A stretch of DNA of 64,000 bases from an uncultured Alphaproteobacteria bacterium (GTDB taxonomy: Bacteria > Pseudomonadota > Alphaproteobacteria > Rhodobacterales > Rhodobacteraceae), in contig CAKMYZ010000005.1 in assembly GCA_929200255.1 (NCBI GenBank), forward strand, positions 113,510 to 177,509, read 5' to 3'. Shown in pieces: positions 8,454 through 18,637 of this stretch. Below the pieces are notes generated by a model. The model searched no databases and had not been told where the DNA came from. It saw nothing but the letters and a program-made list of their open reading frames with translations. The translations under genes and the position numbers were made by a program. How positions within the stretch are numbered: the first letter of the stretch is position 1; the number at the start of each line of letters is the position of its first letter.

Positions 8454-9485
8454 TCAGGTACTGAGCGCGCGCTGGTCTGTCATACCCATGGACAAAATGC
8501 GAGGTTGGTCTGCCGGAGCCTCGGTCAGGTCCGCCTTGGATTGCATCCCGCGCCACCCGCACCGAATGAGGGCCTGTGCCGTTGCCCCATTGAGCGTCTT
8601 GCCGGGGCCAAGAACGATAAAGACGTCAGGCATCAATTCTCTTGCTGCTGTTCTGACTGCTGCGGTGAAATCATAGCTTTTTGTGACCTGATCGCCCAAC
8701 GTATAGTCGTACAATGCGGCGGTGTCCGTTTCATGCGGGAACCACATCGCGCCACGCCCGTCGATCAAGGGCAACTTGGGTTGCTGGAAAAGTGACCCGG
8801 GAAGTGCGCTGAAGCCAAGTGTAGAGACCGGTGTCTGCAACGCCGTGTGGAACCCTGCATGGTTCTTCAAACGCATCGGGAAGCGATCTTGAATCGGTGG
8901 GACATTACGCTGGAACGCAGATAACCCCGCCTCGTTTCCCGCCAAAACAAGCATCCCGCCAAGGTCAATCGACAGGTCGAGGATGTGATCTGCACGGGCG
9001 TTGATGTCTTCTACCTTTGCAAACAGGTTGTCCCTTTGGCCGGGGATTTCGCGCCAATCATCATCAACAAACGGATAGATCAGCTGACCACCGATCATAT
9101 GCTCTTGCATCAGCGTGCCCATGGTATTGGCGACGCGAAAGCCCGCCATAGGATCCAACGCACCGGCGCAGGCAAGTGCAGTATACCACCCCATCGAGTT
9201 GCCGGTCACACCGATGATGTCAAAACGCGCGCGGTTGATCGCGCCAAAATCGGCCAGACCGCAGGCAAAGATCAGCGGTGACGCGTTGTCGCCGCGCGTG
9301 TGGGTGGCGGCAGAGAAGCGTTCCGCCTGGTCGAGCGCGCTGACGGTGGTTTGCCCGTTTGCTTCGCGGAATGCATCAAAGTCTTTCAGGGTCGAAAATT
9401 CAGAATGATGGCGCGCGAGGTAGCCAAGCTCGGTCTGGTTGTAGGTGCCGCGTCCGGGCGCGATCACAACAGCAGTCTGTTTCAT
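8454..9485 (-). CDS. Malonyl-CoA:ACP transacylase-like protein
   Basis: A 343-residue protein with an FabD-like fold: the nucleophile elbow GNSMGWY at residues 95-101 (S97, compare GHSLGEY in FabD), then ALACAGAL and a probable partner histidine in KNHAGFHTAL (about 215). It is not the housekeeping FabD, since the motif deviates and it lacks fatty-acid synthesis neighbours. Its ATG overlaps the stop of the upstream E1 gene (ATGA at 9485-9482), so the two are translationally coupled and probably functionally linked. Acyl donor and acceptor are unknown; it may act as an acyltransferase or hydrolase on the E1 product. Confidence 0.7.
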   Translation of the reverse strand: MKQTAVVIAPGRGTYNQTELGYLARHHSEFSTLKDFDAFREANGQTTVSALDQAERFSAATHTRGDNASPLIFACGLADFGAINRARFDIIGVTGNSMGWYTALACAGALDPMAGFRVANTMGTLMQEHMIGGQLIYPFVDDDWREIPGQRDNLFAKVEDINARADHILDLSIDLGGMLVLAGNEAGLSAFQRNVPPIQDRFPMRLKNHAGFHTALQTPVSTLGFSALPGSLFQQPKLPLIDGRGAMWFPHETDTAALYDYTLGDQVTKSYDFTAAVRTAARELMPDVFIVLGPGKTLNGATAQALIRCGWRGMQSKADLTEAPADQPRILSMGMTDQRALST

Positions 9486-11665
9486 GCGGCGTTCCAATGC
9501 ATTTTTGCGGCTTTTACGATGCTGTCACGATCCGGCATCGTGGCGGCATAGGCAGGACCAGTGGCGATGAAACTATCCTCGGCGGCCAGCCGGGCGGCGG
9601 GTAAGTCGCTTTGTTCGGTCAACATTGACAGCAGTGCTTCGGATTGCCCGCCTGTGCCGCGGCACTCATCAACGATCAGGACCTTTTGTGCGCCGTCGAT
9701 GGCGGCCAGAATACCTGCCGTTGGCATTGGTGCAATCCAGCGCATGTCGATCACGCGAGTTTCGATCCCGTCTTTGGCAAGGATCCGTGCAGCTTGTTGC
9801 GACAAATAGTGCCCGTTGCCATATGTGACAATTGCCAGCGGGCCGTCGCCTGTGACGCCAACCTCGCCAAGCGCAATGGATTGCCCAGGTGCGGGGTAGG
9901 TCTGCATCCAACATCCGTCTTTCTCGGCGTGAAGGTCGCGCATGGGGTAAAGCGCAATCGGTTCGACGAAGACGATGACGCGCTGTTCCTCGCGCGCCAG
10001 CCGCACGCATTCGCGCAACATGAGGGTGGCGTCGGCACCGTGGGACGGGCAGGCAATAATGAGGCCCGGAATGTCCCGCAGTACCGCCAGTGAATTGTCG
10101 TTGTGGAAATGCCCGCCGAAACCTTTCTGATACCCCAGTCCCGCGATACGCAGTACCATCGGATTGGTGAACTGACCGTTCGAGAAGAAGGGCAAGGTTG
10201 CAGCCTCACCGCGCAGCTGATCTTCGGCATTATGCAGGTAAGCCAGAAATTGAATTTCGGGCATCGGCACAAAGCCGTTATGCGCCAGACCAATCGCGAG
10301 ACCGAGGATTGCTTGTTCGTCCAGAAGCGTGTCGATGATGCGGTCTGCTCCGAACCGCTCGGACAGTTTCTGGGTCACGCCATAGACGCCGCCCTTCTGC
10401 CCGACGTCCTCGCCCATCATCACGATTTCGGGGTGCTCCAACATAAGATCTGTCAGCGCCCAGTTAATCAGCTTTGACATGGGTTGCGGATTGTCCGTGG
10501 CTTTCAGTTCCCTGTCAAAGGCGGCCTTACGGGCGTCGGGGCTAGGTCCGTTGGTTGGTTTGCAGGCACGGGCAGGCGGGATGATTGAGGCCATGACTTC
10601 GCTTGCGGTTTCAAGGCGCGGCTGCTTGATGACCTCGGCGGCGACACGGGCGCACTGGGCTTCGGTGTCTTGGTAGACCGACAGGACGTCGTCTGGCGAC
10701 AAGGCACCCACGTCGATCAGCTGACGCGCTGAATGAAGAAGAGGGTCGTTGCTTTCCCAATCTTCGAAGACCGATTTGGCAAGGTATGACTGCTGCAAAT
10801 CCGCACCGGCATGGCCGTAAAGGCGGACCAGCGACAAATGCAGAAAAGCGGGCTTCTTGCGGGTTCGGACGTAATGCGCCGCCTCGACTGCTATGTTGTA
10901 TGTCTCAAAGATGTCCAGACCATCGGCGTGGAAGTACTTCAGGCCCGGCTTATTTGAAAAATTGGCCCCAATCCAGCCGCGCGGGGTCCGGGTTGAAATA
11001 CCAATGCCGTTATCCTCGCAGACAAAAAGAAGTGGCAGGGGCACTGATTGGTAAGATGTCCAGCAGGCCGTATTGAACGCGCCTTGGGCGGTCGAATGGT
11101 TGGCCGAGGCGTCACCGAAGGAACACATCACGAGGCTGTCGTCGGCCAGTATTTTGTGTTCGGGTGGGCGACGGTTGGCCAACCCGATGGAGTATGCGGC
11201 GCCAACGGCTTTTGGCAAATGGCTTGCAATGGTCGAGGTCTGCGGCGGGATGTTCAGGGATTTTGACCCCAGAACCTTGTGTCGCCCACCGGACATTGGG
11301 TCCGACCTGGCTGTCGAAAAACTCAGCAACATGTCCCACGCGGGTGTGGTGCCGGGCACCATGGCTGAACGCCGGGTTTGAAAGGCGCCGTCGCGATAAT
11401 GGAGGAACGCCATGTCGTCGGCCCGCAAAGCCGAAGCAACCGCGGCCATGCCTTCATGGCCCGAGGAGCCGATTGTGTAAAACCCCTGACCCTCGGCCTG
11501 CATTTTGCGCGACCGCCGGTCAAGGTTGCGGCTCAGACACTGGGCGCGGAAGATGGCAACCGCTTCTGATTTCGACAAGGCGCCCAAGGCTGGCGCACCG
11601 GGGGGAAAGTCCCCGGCGCGGACACGGCGCAGGAAGGCATCATGGACAATATCGGCGCGATCCAT
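9482..11665 (-). CDS. 2-Oxoacid dehydrogenase E1, alpha and beta fused
   Basis: A 727-residue thiamine-diphosphate enzyme in which the alpha-type chain (about 1-385) and beta-type chain (about 395-727) of branched-chain/pyruvate-type E1 are joined. The TPP motif begins GDASANHS and ends in CEDNGIGIST (roughly 200-240). The beta half starts with MSKLINWALTDLML and GEDVGQKGGVYGVT. It should decarboxylate a 2-oxoacid and pass the acyl group to a lipoyl E2, but no E2, E3 or lipoyl domain is nearby. It lies 14 bp after gcdH, which suggests a product related to glutaryl-CoA metabolism; that is inference. Start ATG 11665 has AAGGGA upstream. Confidence 0.85.
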   Translation of the reverse strand: MDRADIVHDAFLRRVRAGDFPPGAPALGALSKSEAVAIFRAQCLSRNLDRRSRKMQAEGQGFYTIGSSGHEGMAAVASALRADDMAFLHYRDGAFQTRRSAMVPGTTPAWDMLLSFSTARSDPMSGGRHKVLGSKSLNIPPQTSTIASHLPKAVGAAYSIGLANRRPPEHKILADDSLVMCSFGDASANHSTAQGAFNTACWTSYQSVPLPLLFVCEDNGIGISTRTPRGWIGANFSNKPGLKYFHADGLDIFETYNIAVEAAHYVRTRKKPAFLHLSLVRLYGHAGADLQQSYLAKSVFEDWESNDPLLHSARQLIDVGALSPDDVLSVYQDTEAQCARVAAEVIKQPRLETASEVMASIIPPARACKPTNGPSPDARKAAFDRELKATDNPQPMSKLINWALTDLMLEHPEIVMMGEDVGQKGGVYGVTQKLSERFGADRIIDTLLDEQAILGLAIGLAHNGFVPMPEIQFLAYLHNAEDQLRGEAATLPFFSNGQFTNPMVLRIAGLGYQKGFGGHFHNDNSLAVLRDIPGLIIACPSHGADATLMLRECVRLAREEQRVIVFVEPIALYPMRDLHAEKDGCWMQTYPAPGQSIALGEVGVTGDGPLAIVTYGNGHYLSQQAARILAKDGIETRVIDMRWIAPMPTAGILAAIDGAQKVLIVDECRGTGGQSEALLSMLTEQSDLPAARLAAEDSFIATGPAYAATMPDRDSIVKAAKMHWNAA

Positions 11666-11679
11666 CACGGATGTCCCTT

Positions 11680-12888
11680 TCAGAAAAAGGCCTGTAGCCC
11701 GGTTTGCGCGCGCCCAAGGATCAGTGCGTGCACATCATGGGTACCTTCATAGGTGTTTACAGTCTCAAGGTTAACCATATGGCGGATCACCTGGAATTCT
11801 TCTGAGATGCCGTTGCCGCCGTGCATATCACGGGCCATGCGGGCGATGTCCAAGGCTTTGCCGCAATTGTTGCGCTTCATCAGGCTGATCATTTCGGGCG
11901 CGGCCTGCGCGTCATCCATCAGGCGCCCAATCCGCAGGCTACCCTGTAGGCCCAATGTAATCTCGGTCTGCATATTGGCGAGTTTCAGTTGGAACAATTG
12001 TGTTTGGGCAAGAGGTTTATCGAATTGTTTACGATCCAGTCCGTACTGCCTTGCTGCGTGCCAACAAAACTCGGCGGCCCCCAAAACACCCCAGGAAATG
12101 CCGTAACGTGCACGGTTCAGGCAGCCGAATGGCCCTTTCAGACCTTCGACATTCGGCAAAAGCGCATCCTCCGTTACGACAACATTCTCCATCACGATCT
12201 CGCCGGTGATTGAGGTGCGCAGGCTGAGCTTGCCGCCAATCTTGGGCGCGGTGAGGCCGGGCGTGCCCTTGTCTAACACGAAGCCACGAATTTTGCCGCC
12301 ATGCGCTTCCGACTTGGCCCAGATGACAAACACGTCGGCAATGGGCGCGTTAGAGATCCACATCTTGGTGCCATTCAGCACATAGCCGTTGTCCGTCCTG
12401 CGGGCTGTGGTCTTCATCCCGCCGGGGTCGCTGCCGGCGTCGGCTTCGGTGAGGCCGAAGCAGCCGATCCACTCTCCGCTGGCAAGCTTGGGGAGGTATT
12501 TCTGACGCTGTTCTTCGGTGCCATAGGCGTGGATCGGGTACATCACCAGTGAAGATTGCACCGACATCATCGACCGATACCCGCTGTCCACACGCTCAAT
12601 CTCGCGCGCGACAAGGCCGTAGGTCACATATGACGCGCCAAGCCCGCCGTATTCTTCGGGGATGGTGACGCCCAGCAATCCCATTTGCCCCATTTCGCGG
12701 AAGATATCGGTGTCGGTTGTCTCGGCTGCATAAGCTTCGATCACCCGGGGTTGCAGCTTTTCGCGCGCGTAATTTTGTGCTGCGTCGCGCATCATGCGTT
12801 CGTCTTCGGTCAGCTGGGTTTCGATCAGGAAGGGATCGTCCCATTCGAAACGTGACAGGGACGGGCTATCTTTGGGTTTCAAGGGCAT
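11680..12888 (-). CDS. gcdH: Glutaryl-CoA dehydrogenase
   Basis: A 402-residue acyl-CoA dehydrogenase that oxidises and decarboxylates glutaryl-CoA to crotonyl-CoA in lysine and tryptophan breakdown. Visible: FAD/substrate region [16 protein letters not shown], the FAD-binding stretch near [16 protein letters not shown], and the catalytic base E381 in TYEGTHD. The N-terminus ([20 protein letters not shown]) is typical of GcdH rather than short-chain dehydrogenases. It is the first gene of an operon with the fused E1 and the malonyltransferase-like gene and is divergent from a LysR-type regulator, a neighbourhood often seen for gcdH. Confidence 0.92.
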   Translation of the reverse strand: MPLKPKDSPSLSRFEWDDPFLIETQLTEDERMMRDAAQNYAREKLQPRVIEAYAAETTDTDIFREMGQMGLLGVTIPEEYGGLGASYVTYGLVAREIERVDSGYRSMMSVQSSLVMYPIHAYGTEEQRQKYLPKLASGEWIGCFGLTEADAGSDPGGMKTTARRTDNGYVLNGTKMWISNAPIADVFVIWAKSEAHGGKIRGFVLDKGTPGLTAPKIGGKLSLRTSITGEIVMENVVVTEDALLPNVEGLKGPFGCLNRARYGISWGVLGAAEFCWHAARQYGLDRKQFDKPLAQTQLFQLKLANMQTEITLGLQGSLRIGRLMDDAQAAPEMISLMKRNNCGKALDIARMARDMHGGNGISEEFQVIRHMVNLETVNTYEGTHDVHALILGRAQTGLQAFF

Positions 12889-13077
12889 AGGCAGGTCCTT
12901 TATGGCCGGGTGGCATGTGCGCGTGCTTCACTGAAACAAGCCGTTTTAGGGCTGTCTTTGGATGTTTGATGCATCGAGTTTATTCCTCTTTGCAATCTAC
13001 TGACCTAAGGCGAGCAGCAATTGCGCCTGCTTATTAGCGGAGTTAAGAAATGTCTTGTGAAATCATGGAATATGTTC

Positions 13078-13989
13078 ATGTCAAAATGGAATGATATACC
13101 TGTCCCGCGCCGCTTTCTTCCGCCTTTTACCTGGTTGTCAGCGTTCGAAGCGGTCGCTCGATGCGGATCTGTCACGATGGCTGCTGAAGAATTGAGCCTG
13201 ACCCAAGGTGCTGTCAGCCGCCAGATTCAAAAGCTGGAGGATCGGATCGGCATCGAACTTTTTGTACGCGACAAGCAGCGATTGCACCTGACACCCGCAG
13301 GAGCGGCCTATGCCAAGGACGTTGGACGCGGCATCAAATTGATCGCAAGTGCGGGCATCAAGCTTCATACGAATCCGCATGGCGGGGAACTCAATCTAGC
13401 GGTCCTGCCCGCGTTCGCGACACATTGGCTTGCTCCGCGGCTTGCGCACTTCCTGGCCGAACACCCCGGCGTAACTGTCAACCTTTCCACCCGTACAAAG
13501 CCGTTTGACTTCTCGGTCGAAGAGTATCACGCAGCAATTCATTTCGGTTCTGATGATTGGCCCCAAACCCAGTCATTGCGCCTGATGGAAGAAGAGGCCA
13601 TCGCCGTTGCTGCGCCCGATAAACTAGAAGGCGTTGAGAACACCGAAGATGTATTGCAGCTGCCCCTCTTGAGCCTGGAAACACGGTCGGATGCCTGGAG
13701 CAAATGGTTCCATCAGCAAGGCCATGAGGTCGCATACCTGCCGACGCTCCAATTCGACCAATTTGCCACCATGATCCAGGCTGCGGTGTTCGGAGTAGGG
13801 GCCGCGATTGTGCCAAAGTATCTGGTGACCAGAGAATTGGAGAGCGGGAGCCTTGCCGCCATCAACGGTTCGCCGCCATTGGCAATCGGTTCCTATTATT
13901 TGGTTTGGCCCGAACGGAACGCCAGCTATCCACCTGTCGTTGATTTTAGAAACTGGATTGAGGTGGCGGCATTTAGTGTCGACGTTTAA
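13078..13989 (+). CDS. LysR-type transcriptional regulator, GcvA-like
   Basis: A 303-residue LTTR. The winged HTH occupies residues about 15-75 (FEAVARCGSVTMAAEELSLT, then GAVSRQIQKLED), followed by a periplasmic-binding-like effector domain. The start at 13078 (MSKWNDIPVPRRF) has GGAA 7 bases upstream; an ATG at 13072 is equally possible. It is divergent from gcdH over a 189-bp intergenic region, the usual arrangement for an LTTR controlling the neighbouring operon, so it probably regulates gcdH-E1 in response to an intermediate such as glutarate. Its stop overlaps the stop of pheA by 4 bp. Confidence 0.88.
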   Translation: MSKWNDIPVPRRFLPPFTWLSAFEAVARCGSVTMAAEELSLTQGAVSRQIQKLEDRIGIELFVRDKQRLHLTPAGAAYAKDVGRGIKLIASAGIKLHTNPHGGELNLAVLPAFATHWLAPRLAHFLAEHPGVTVNLSTRTKPFDFSVEEYHAAIHFGSDDWPQTQSLRLMEEEAIAVAAPDKLEGVENTEDVLQLPLLSLETRSDAWSKWFHQQGHEVAYLPTLQFDQFATMIQAAVFGVGAAIVPKYLVTRELESGSLAAINGSPPLAIGSYYLVWPERNASYPPVVDFRNWIEVAAFSVDV

Positions 13990-14834
13990 TTTTCTCGTCT
14001 TTCGCGTCGCCGCGCCGCTGCAGGGTAAACACCCATTACATGCAGATGGTCAGTGAAATACCCTAGTTCTTCCATGGCAAGCTGTACGTTGGCATCGTCG
14101 GGGTGCCCCTCGATTTCGGCATAAAACTGCGTTGCAGTGAATTCGCCGCCGACCATGTAGCTTTCCAGTTTTGTCATATTGACGCTGTTTGTCGCAAAAC
14201 CACCCATCGCCTTGTAGAGGGCGGCGGGAATGTTGCGCACGCGAAAGACAAAGCTTGTCATCATGCCGGCGGTGCCACGGCGAATGTAGTCCGGCTCGCT
14301 GGCCATGATCAGAAAACGTGTGGTGTTGCGTGCGTGATCTTCGATGTGGCGGGCCAGAACCTTGAGCCCGTAAATCTCCGCGGCCAGTTCCGAGGCCAGT
14401 GCCGCCATCGAGGGATCACCACCCGAGGCGACCTCACGCGCGGCACGCGCGTTATCAGAGCTGACGCGCCCCCGAATCTCGTGGTTGCGCAGGAATAGTG
14501 CGCATTGCGGCAGGATAACCGGATGACCATGTGCCTCTTTGATACTTTCCAGCTTTGCCACGGGCGTGCCCAGCAGGTTGACATGCACCCGCACGAAAGT
14601 TTCATCGACAATATGCAGCCCGCTTTCGGGCAAAAGTGAGTGCACATCGGCCACCCGCCCGTAGGTCGAATTTTCAACTGCGATCATACCAAGGTCGGCA
14701 TCGCCCTTGCGTACGGCATCGATTGCCGCTTCAAATGTGGGGCAGGGTAGGGGCGCGTAGTTTGGGCGTGCTGTCACGCAGGCCTCGTGCCCATAGGCGC
14801 CCAGCTCACCTTGGAATGCGATTTTCTGCTGCAT
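13986..14834 (-). CDS. pheA: Prephenate dehydratase
   Basis: A 282-residue monofunctional prephenate dehydratase making phenylpyruvate for phenylalanine synthesis. The catalytic motif NTTRFLIM is at 170-177 (T172 of the family TRF triad). An ACT domain follows (about 193-270), where the usual ESRP is ESYM at 224-227. I take ATG 14834 (MQQKIAFQGELGAYG), which has GAGAGG upstream; the frame runs further to 15005 but that part overlaps the divergent cytochrome gene and looks non-coding. The R-to-Y change in the ESRP motif suggests altered or absent feedback binding of phenylalanine, an inference. Confidence 0.94.
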   Translation of the reverse strand: MQQKIAFQGELGAYGHEACVTARPNYAPLPCPTFEAAIDAVRKGDADLGMIAVENSTYGRVADVHSLLPESGLHIVDETFVRVHVNLLGTPVAKLESIKEAHGHPVILPQCALFLRNHEIRGRVSSDNARAAREVASGGDPSMAALASELAAEIYGLKVLARHIEDHARNTTRFLIMASEPDYIRRGTAGMMTSFVFRVRNIPAALYKAMGGFATNSVNMTKLESYMVGGEFTATQFYAEIEGHPDDANVQLAMEELGYFTDHLHVMGVYPAAARRRERREN

Positions 14835-14955
14835 TGTTGTGGCCTCTCTACTTTTACCCGGTGAAAATGGGCGTTTGGTCGCGGCACTATACCTTGCAAC
14901 CTGATGTGGGAAACGGATAGATAGCGGCAACGCTTTGAACGGGATGGAACGCGAC

Positions 14956-15465
14956 ATGTTCGACACAATGACGACGACAAAACTGGTGGGCGGCCTTTGT
15001 GGCACGTTTCTGGTCTTTTTGCTGGGTGCCTGGCTGGCAGAGGAAATCTACCACAGTGGCGGCCACGATGATCATCAGGCCTATGTGATTGAGGTTGAAG
15101 ATGCCGACGGCGGCGCCGAAGAAGCTGTCGAAGAAGTTGATTTTGCCGTTGTTCTGGCATCTGCCAGCGCTGAAGACGGCGAAGGCCTCTGGCGCGCATG
15201 CCGGTCTTGCCACTCGCTTGAGCCGGGCCAGCAGGGCACCGGCCCATCGTTGCACGGTGTCGTAGATCGCCCAGTTCAGTTCTATGATGACTTTGGCTAC
15301 TCCGGCGCATTGGCGGAGGCGGCAGATGTCTGGACACCGGAAAACCTGAATGCCTTTCTTGAAAAGCCAAGCGCCTTCGCCCCCGGCACTGCAATGTCCT
15401 ACAACGGCATGCGCAAAGTCGAGGACCGCGCGAACCTGATCGCCTATCTGGCGACAATCAACTGA
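14956..15465 (+). CDS. cycM: Membrane-anchored cytochrome c, CycM-like (c552)
   Basis: A 169-residue class I cytochrome c with an N-terminal uncleaved anchor (about residues 8-28), an acidic linker rich in Glu and Ala (45-62), and a haem domain with CRSCH at 82-86 and the axial Met in GTAMSYNGM (M147). This is the layout of the cytochrome c552/CycM proteins that carry electrons between bc1 and cytochrome oxidase in alphaproteobacteria. The start MFDTMTTTKLVGG is preferred; ATG 14944 is possible. It is divergent from pheA and followed by a strong terminator. Confidence 0.9.
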   Translation: MFDTMTTTKLVGGLCGTFLVFLLGAWLAEEIYHSGGHDDHQAYVIEVEDADGGAEEAVEEVDFAVVLASASAEDGEGLWRACRSCHSLEPGQQGTGPSLHGVVDRPVQFYDDFGYSGALAEAADVWTPENLNAFLEKPSAFAPGTAMSYNGMRKVEDRANLIAYLATIN

Positions 15466-15491
15466 TCAACAGCGACGACGTGCTGGTTCAC

Positions 15492-15518
15492 AAAGGCCGC
15501 CTGAGGGCGGCCTTTTTT
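15492..15518 (+). terminator. Rho-independent terminator after the cytochrome c gene
   Basis: AAGGCCGCC (15493-15501) pairs with GGCGGCCTT (15506-15514) around a TGAG loop, followed by a run of T. It lies 27 bp after the cytochrome stop and separates it from yejA. Confidence 0.85.
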
Positions 15519-15633
15519 GGTTTCACGGATGCGTCAGTCACCATTTCATCACGCAAACTCAACTTGATTGTTTGCCAAACACCACATTTACTTCATTTAT
15601 TGTCTCAAAGACCGAAATGAACCGGAGTGACCC

Positions 15634-17553
15634 ATGCCAAACCGCCCGCAAGCCCGTTCCGCCGCCGCCACGCATGACCGTAGCGATGGTACAATGCGAC
15701 ACTGGCTGTTGGGGTCCGTGATCGGGGTTGCGGCCCTTTGGGCGGGAGCCGAGGTGCTGGCAGACGGCCATGAAGAGATCACGGTTAGCCATGGCTATGT
15801 GAATTTCGGCACGTTGAAGTACGGCCCTGATCAGGTGCTGGACTATGTGAATCCGGATGCGCCCAAGGGGGGTGAATTCTCACAATGGGCGCAGGGGACG
15901 TTTGATAGTTTTAACCTCTCCACACGCAAAGGCGTGCCGGGCGCCCTTTCAACGATCGGTTACGAATCGATCCTGACCTCCTTTGCCGATGATCCCTATG
16001 GGACCTATTGCTACCTGTGCGAAACGATGGAGTATCCTGAGAGCCGTGACTGGGTGATCTTCAATCTGCGGGATGATGTGACATTCTGGGATGGCACGAC
16101 AATGACCGCCGAGGATATCAAGTTCACCTTTGAACTGTACCTAGAGCAGGGCATTACCGAATACCGCAGTGTCTATTCGCAATTCATCGACAGCGTTGAG
16201 GTGCTAGACAGCCACCGGATTCGCTTTAACTTCACCGAAGCCGCGCCGCGCCGGGACGTTGTCAGCTGGGTCGGCGGGACATCGGCATTTTCCAAAGCGT
16301 GGTTCGAAGAGACTGGCACGCGCCTTGACGAGGCCTCGGATGAGCCATTTATGGCCACCGGTCCTTACCGTCTGGATGAGGTCGATATCGGCCGTCAGAT
16401 TATCTATCGCTATGACCCAAACTGGTGGGGCGCGGATTTGCCCGCTAATCAGGGGCGCAACAATTTTGAAACCCTGCGGGTTGAGTATTTTGCTGACAGC
16501 GGCTCTGCCTTTGAAGGCTTTAAAAGCGGTGTTTATGCGTTCCGCAATGAAAACAGCTCGCTCCAGTGGGCTACCGGTTATGAGTTTCCAGCGCGCGACA
16601 ATGGCTGGGTGAACGTCGAAGAACTGCCTAATGGGGCAATTGGAACAGGGCAGGGGTTTGTGTTCAACCTCAATCAGGAAAAATTCCAGGATCCTTTGGT
16701 GCGGCAGGCCGTTGGTCTGATGGTGAATTTCGAATGGATGAATGAATCGTTGTTTTATGGGCTTTACGAGCGCCCTGAATCATTTTGGGACAATTCCGAT
16801 CTCAAGGCGGTTGGTGCGCCATCCAGCGAAGAGATCGCGATCTTGCAACCGCTTGTTGACGAAGGCCTGCTTGATGCCAGCATCCTGACTGATGAGGCTG
16901 TGATCCCGCCGGTTTCCAGCACTGCGGAACGCCCGCTTGATCGTCGCGCGTTGCGCGCCGCCTCTGCACTGCTGGATGAGGCGGGCTGGGTTGCGGGCGA
17001 TGACGGTTTGCGCCGCAAGGATGGCGAAACCCTGTCGGTAACATTTCTTCAAATATCACCGCAGTTTGACCGGATCATCAACCCGATTGTTGAAAACCTC
17101 AAACGTCTGGGTGTGGATGCCGCGCTGGAGCGGGTGGATACCGCCCAGTGGATTGAGCGGCGGCGGTCAGGCAATTTTGACATTGTGAACGCGTCACTGG
17201 GGCAGGGCTATGAGCCGGGCCAACAGTTGGCGCAATTCTTTGGATCAGAGGCTGCCGACGACAGCTCGCGCAATCCGATGCGCCTGAAATCCCCGGCTGT
17301 GGATCGGATCATTGATGTGATTGTCGATGCCAAGACACTGGACGAGCTGACAACCGGCACGCGTGCCTTGGACCGTGTCCTGCGGGCAGAGCGTTTCTGG
17401 ATCCCGCAGTGGCAGAAAAACACGCATACGATCGCGTATTACGACATGTACCGCTTTGAAGAGATTCCGCCGCTTGCGCTCTCGCCCATCGATAACTGGT
17501 GGTATGATGCCGAGGCTGGTGCGGCGCTGCGCGCCGCCGGTGCGTTTCAGTAA
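15634..17553 (+). CDS. yejA: Peptide ABC transporter substrate-binding protein YejA
   Basis: A 639-residue SBP_bac_5 protein that captures oligopeptides (microcin-C-like or other peptides) in the periplasm for YejBEF. A signal peptide is visible, with the hydrophobic stretch WLLGSVIGVAALWAGAEVLA (about 23-42) before ADGHEEITVSHGY. Family features include LDYVNPDAPKGG near residue 70, the dipeptide-binding body, and WWGADLPANQGRNNF. The ATG at 15634 has CCGGAG upstream and gives an n-region longer than usual; MRHWLLG at 15694 is possible but lacks a ribosome-binding site. First gene of yejABEF. Confidence 0.92.
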   Translation: MPNRPQARSAAATHDRSDGTMRHWLLGSVIGVAALWAGAEVLADGHEEITVSHGYVNFGTLKYGPDQVLDYVNPDAPKGGEFSQWAQGTFDSFNLSTRKGVPGALSTIGYESILTSFADDPYGTYCYLCETMEYPESRDWVIFNLRDDVTFWDGTTMTAEDIKFTFELYLEQGITEYRSVYSQFIDSVEVLDSHRIRFNFTEAAPRRDVVSWVGGTSAFSKAWFEETGTRLDEASDEPFMATGPYRLDEVDIGRQIIYRYDPNWWGADLPANQGRNNFETLRVEYFADSGSAFEGFKSGVYAFRNENSSLQWATGYEFPARDNGWVNVEELPNGAIGTGQGFVFNLNQEKFQDPLVRQAVGLMVNFEWMNESLFYGLYERPESFWDNSDLKAVGAPSSEEIAILQPLVDEGLLDASILTDEAVIPPVSSTAERPLDRRALRAASALLDEAGWVAGDDGLRRKDGETLSVTFLQISPQFDRIINPIVENLKRLGVDAALERVDTAQWIERRRSGNFDIVNASLGQGYEPGQQLAQFFGSEAADDSSRNPMRLKSPAVDRIIDVIVDAKTLDELTTGTRALDRVLRAERFWIPQWQKNTHTIAYYDMYRFEEIPPLALSPIDNWWYDAEAGAALRAAGAFQ

Positions 17554-17563
17554 GGTCGCGTAA

Positions 17564-18637
17564 ATGGGCGCATATATACTCAGGCGCTTGCTGCTTGTGA
17601 TCCCGACACTGCTGGGGATCATGATCATCAATTTTGCCCTCATCCAGTTTGTCCCCGGTGGCCCCATTGAACAAATCCTGGCCGAGCTGGAAGGCGGCGG
17701 AGATGTGTTCGAAGGCATTTCTGGCGGCGGTAATGAGTTGGTGAACAGTGGCGACAGCGGCTACATCGGTGGGCGCGGATTGCCTGCCGATTTCATTGCT
17801 GATCTGGAACGCGAGTTCGGTTTTGACAAACCCCCGCTTGAACGGTTCCTCAACATGATGTGGAACTATGTGCGGTTCGATTTCGGCGAAAGCTATTTCC
17901 GTTCGATCAGCGTGTTTGATCTGGTGATGGAAAAGATGCCCGTCTCGATCACGCTGGGGCTGTGGTCGACGCTCATTGCTTACATGATCTCAATCCCGCT
18001 GGGCATCAAGAAGGCGGTCAGGGATGGCACACCATTTGATACCTGGACATCGGGCGCGATCATCGTGGGCTACGCCATTCCTGGGTTCTTGTTTGCGATC
18101 TTGTTGATCGTACTGTTTGCGGGCGGGTCGTACTGGCGTATCTTTCCGTTGCGTGGTCTGACGTCCGCAACTTTTGATGATTTGAGTCTGATCGGACAAG
18201 TGCTTGACTATTTCTGGCACATTGCTTTGCCGGTGCTTGCATCGACCATCGCGGCCTTTGCCACGCTGACTTTGCTGACCAAGAACAGCTTCCTTGATGA
18301 AATCAAGAAGCAATATGTCATAACGGCGCGCGCCAAGGGGTTGTCGGAGGCCCGTGTGCTTTATGGTCATGTGTTCCGCAACGCCATGTTGATTGTGATT
18401 TCGGGCTTTCCCGCTTTGTTCATTGGTGTTTTCTTTGGTGGTTCGCTGATTATCGAAACGCTATTCTCACTTGATGGGTTGGGCCGTCTGGGCTTTGAGG
18501 CCGTGGTCGCGCGTGACTACCCGGTGGTCTTTGGGACGTTATTTGCCTTCTCGCTGCTGGGGCTGGTGGTGGGGATCATCACGGACCTGACCTATGTGCT
18601 GATTGATCCACGCATTGATTTTGAGGCGCGAAACTGA
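17564..18637 (+). CDS. yejB: Peptide ABC transporter permease YejB
   Basis: A 357-residue inner-membrane permease. It begins [20 protein letters not shown] as in DppB/YejB proteins, has a periplasmic insert rich in Gly (about residues 43-75), and shows the EAA loop near [20 protein letters not shown] that contacts the ATPase. The gene starts 10 bp after yejA, and its TGA shares one base with the ATG of yejE, so the operon is tightly coupled. Confidence 0.93.
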   Translation: MGAYILRRLLLVIPTLLGIMIINFALIQFVPGGPIEQILAELEGGGDVFEGISGGGNELVNSGDSGYIGGRGLPADFIADLEREFGFDKPPLERFLNMMWNYVRFDFGESYFRSISVFDLVMEKMPVSITLGLWSTLIAYMISIPLGIKKAVRDGTPFDTWTSGAIIVGYAIPGFLFAILLIVLFAGGSYWRIFPLRGLTSATFDDLSLIGQVLDYFWHIALPVLASTIAAFATLTLLTKNSFLDEIKKQYVITARAKGLSEARVLYGHVFRNAMLIVISGFPALFIGVFFGGSLIIETLFSLDGLGRLGFEAVVARDYPVVFGTLFAFSLLGLVVGIITDLTYVLIDPRIDFEARN

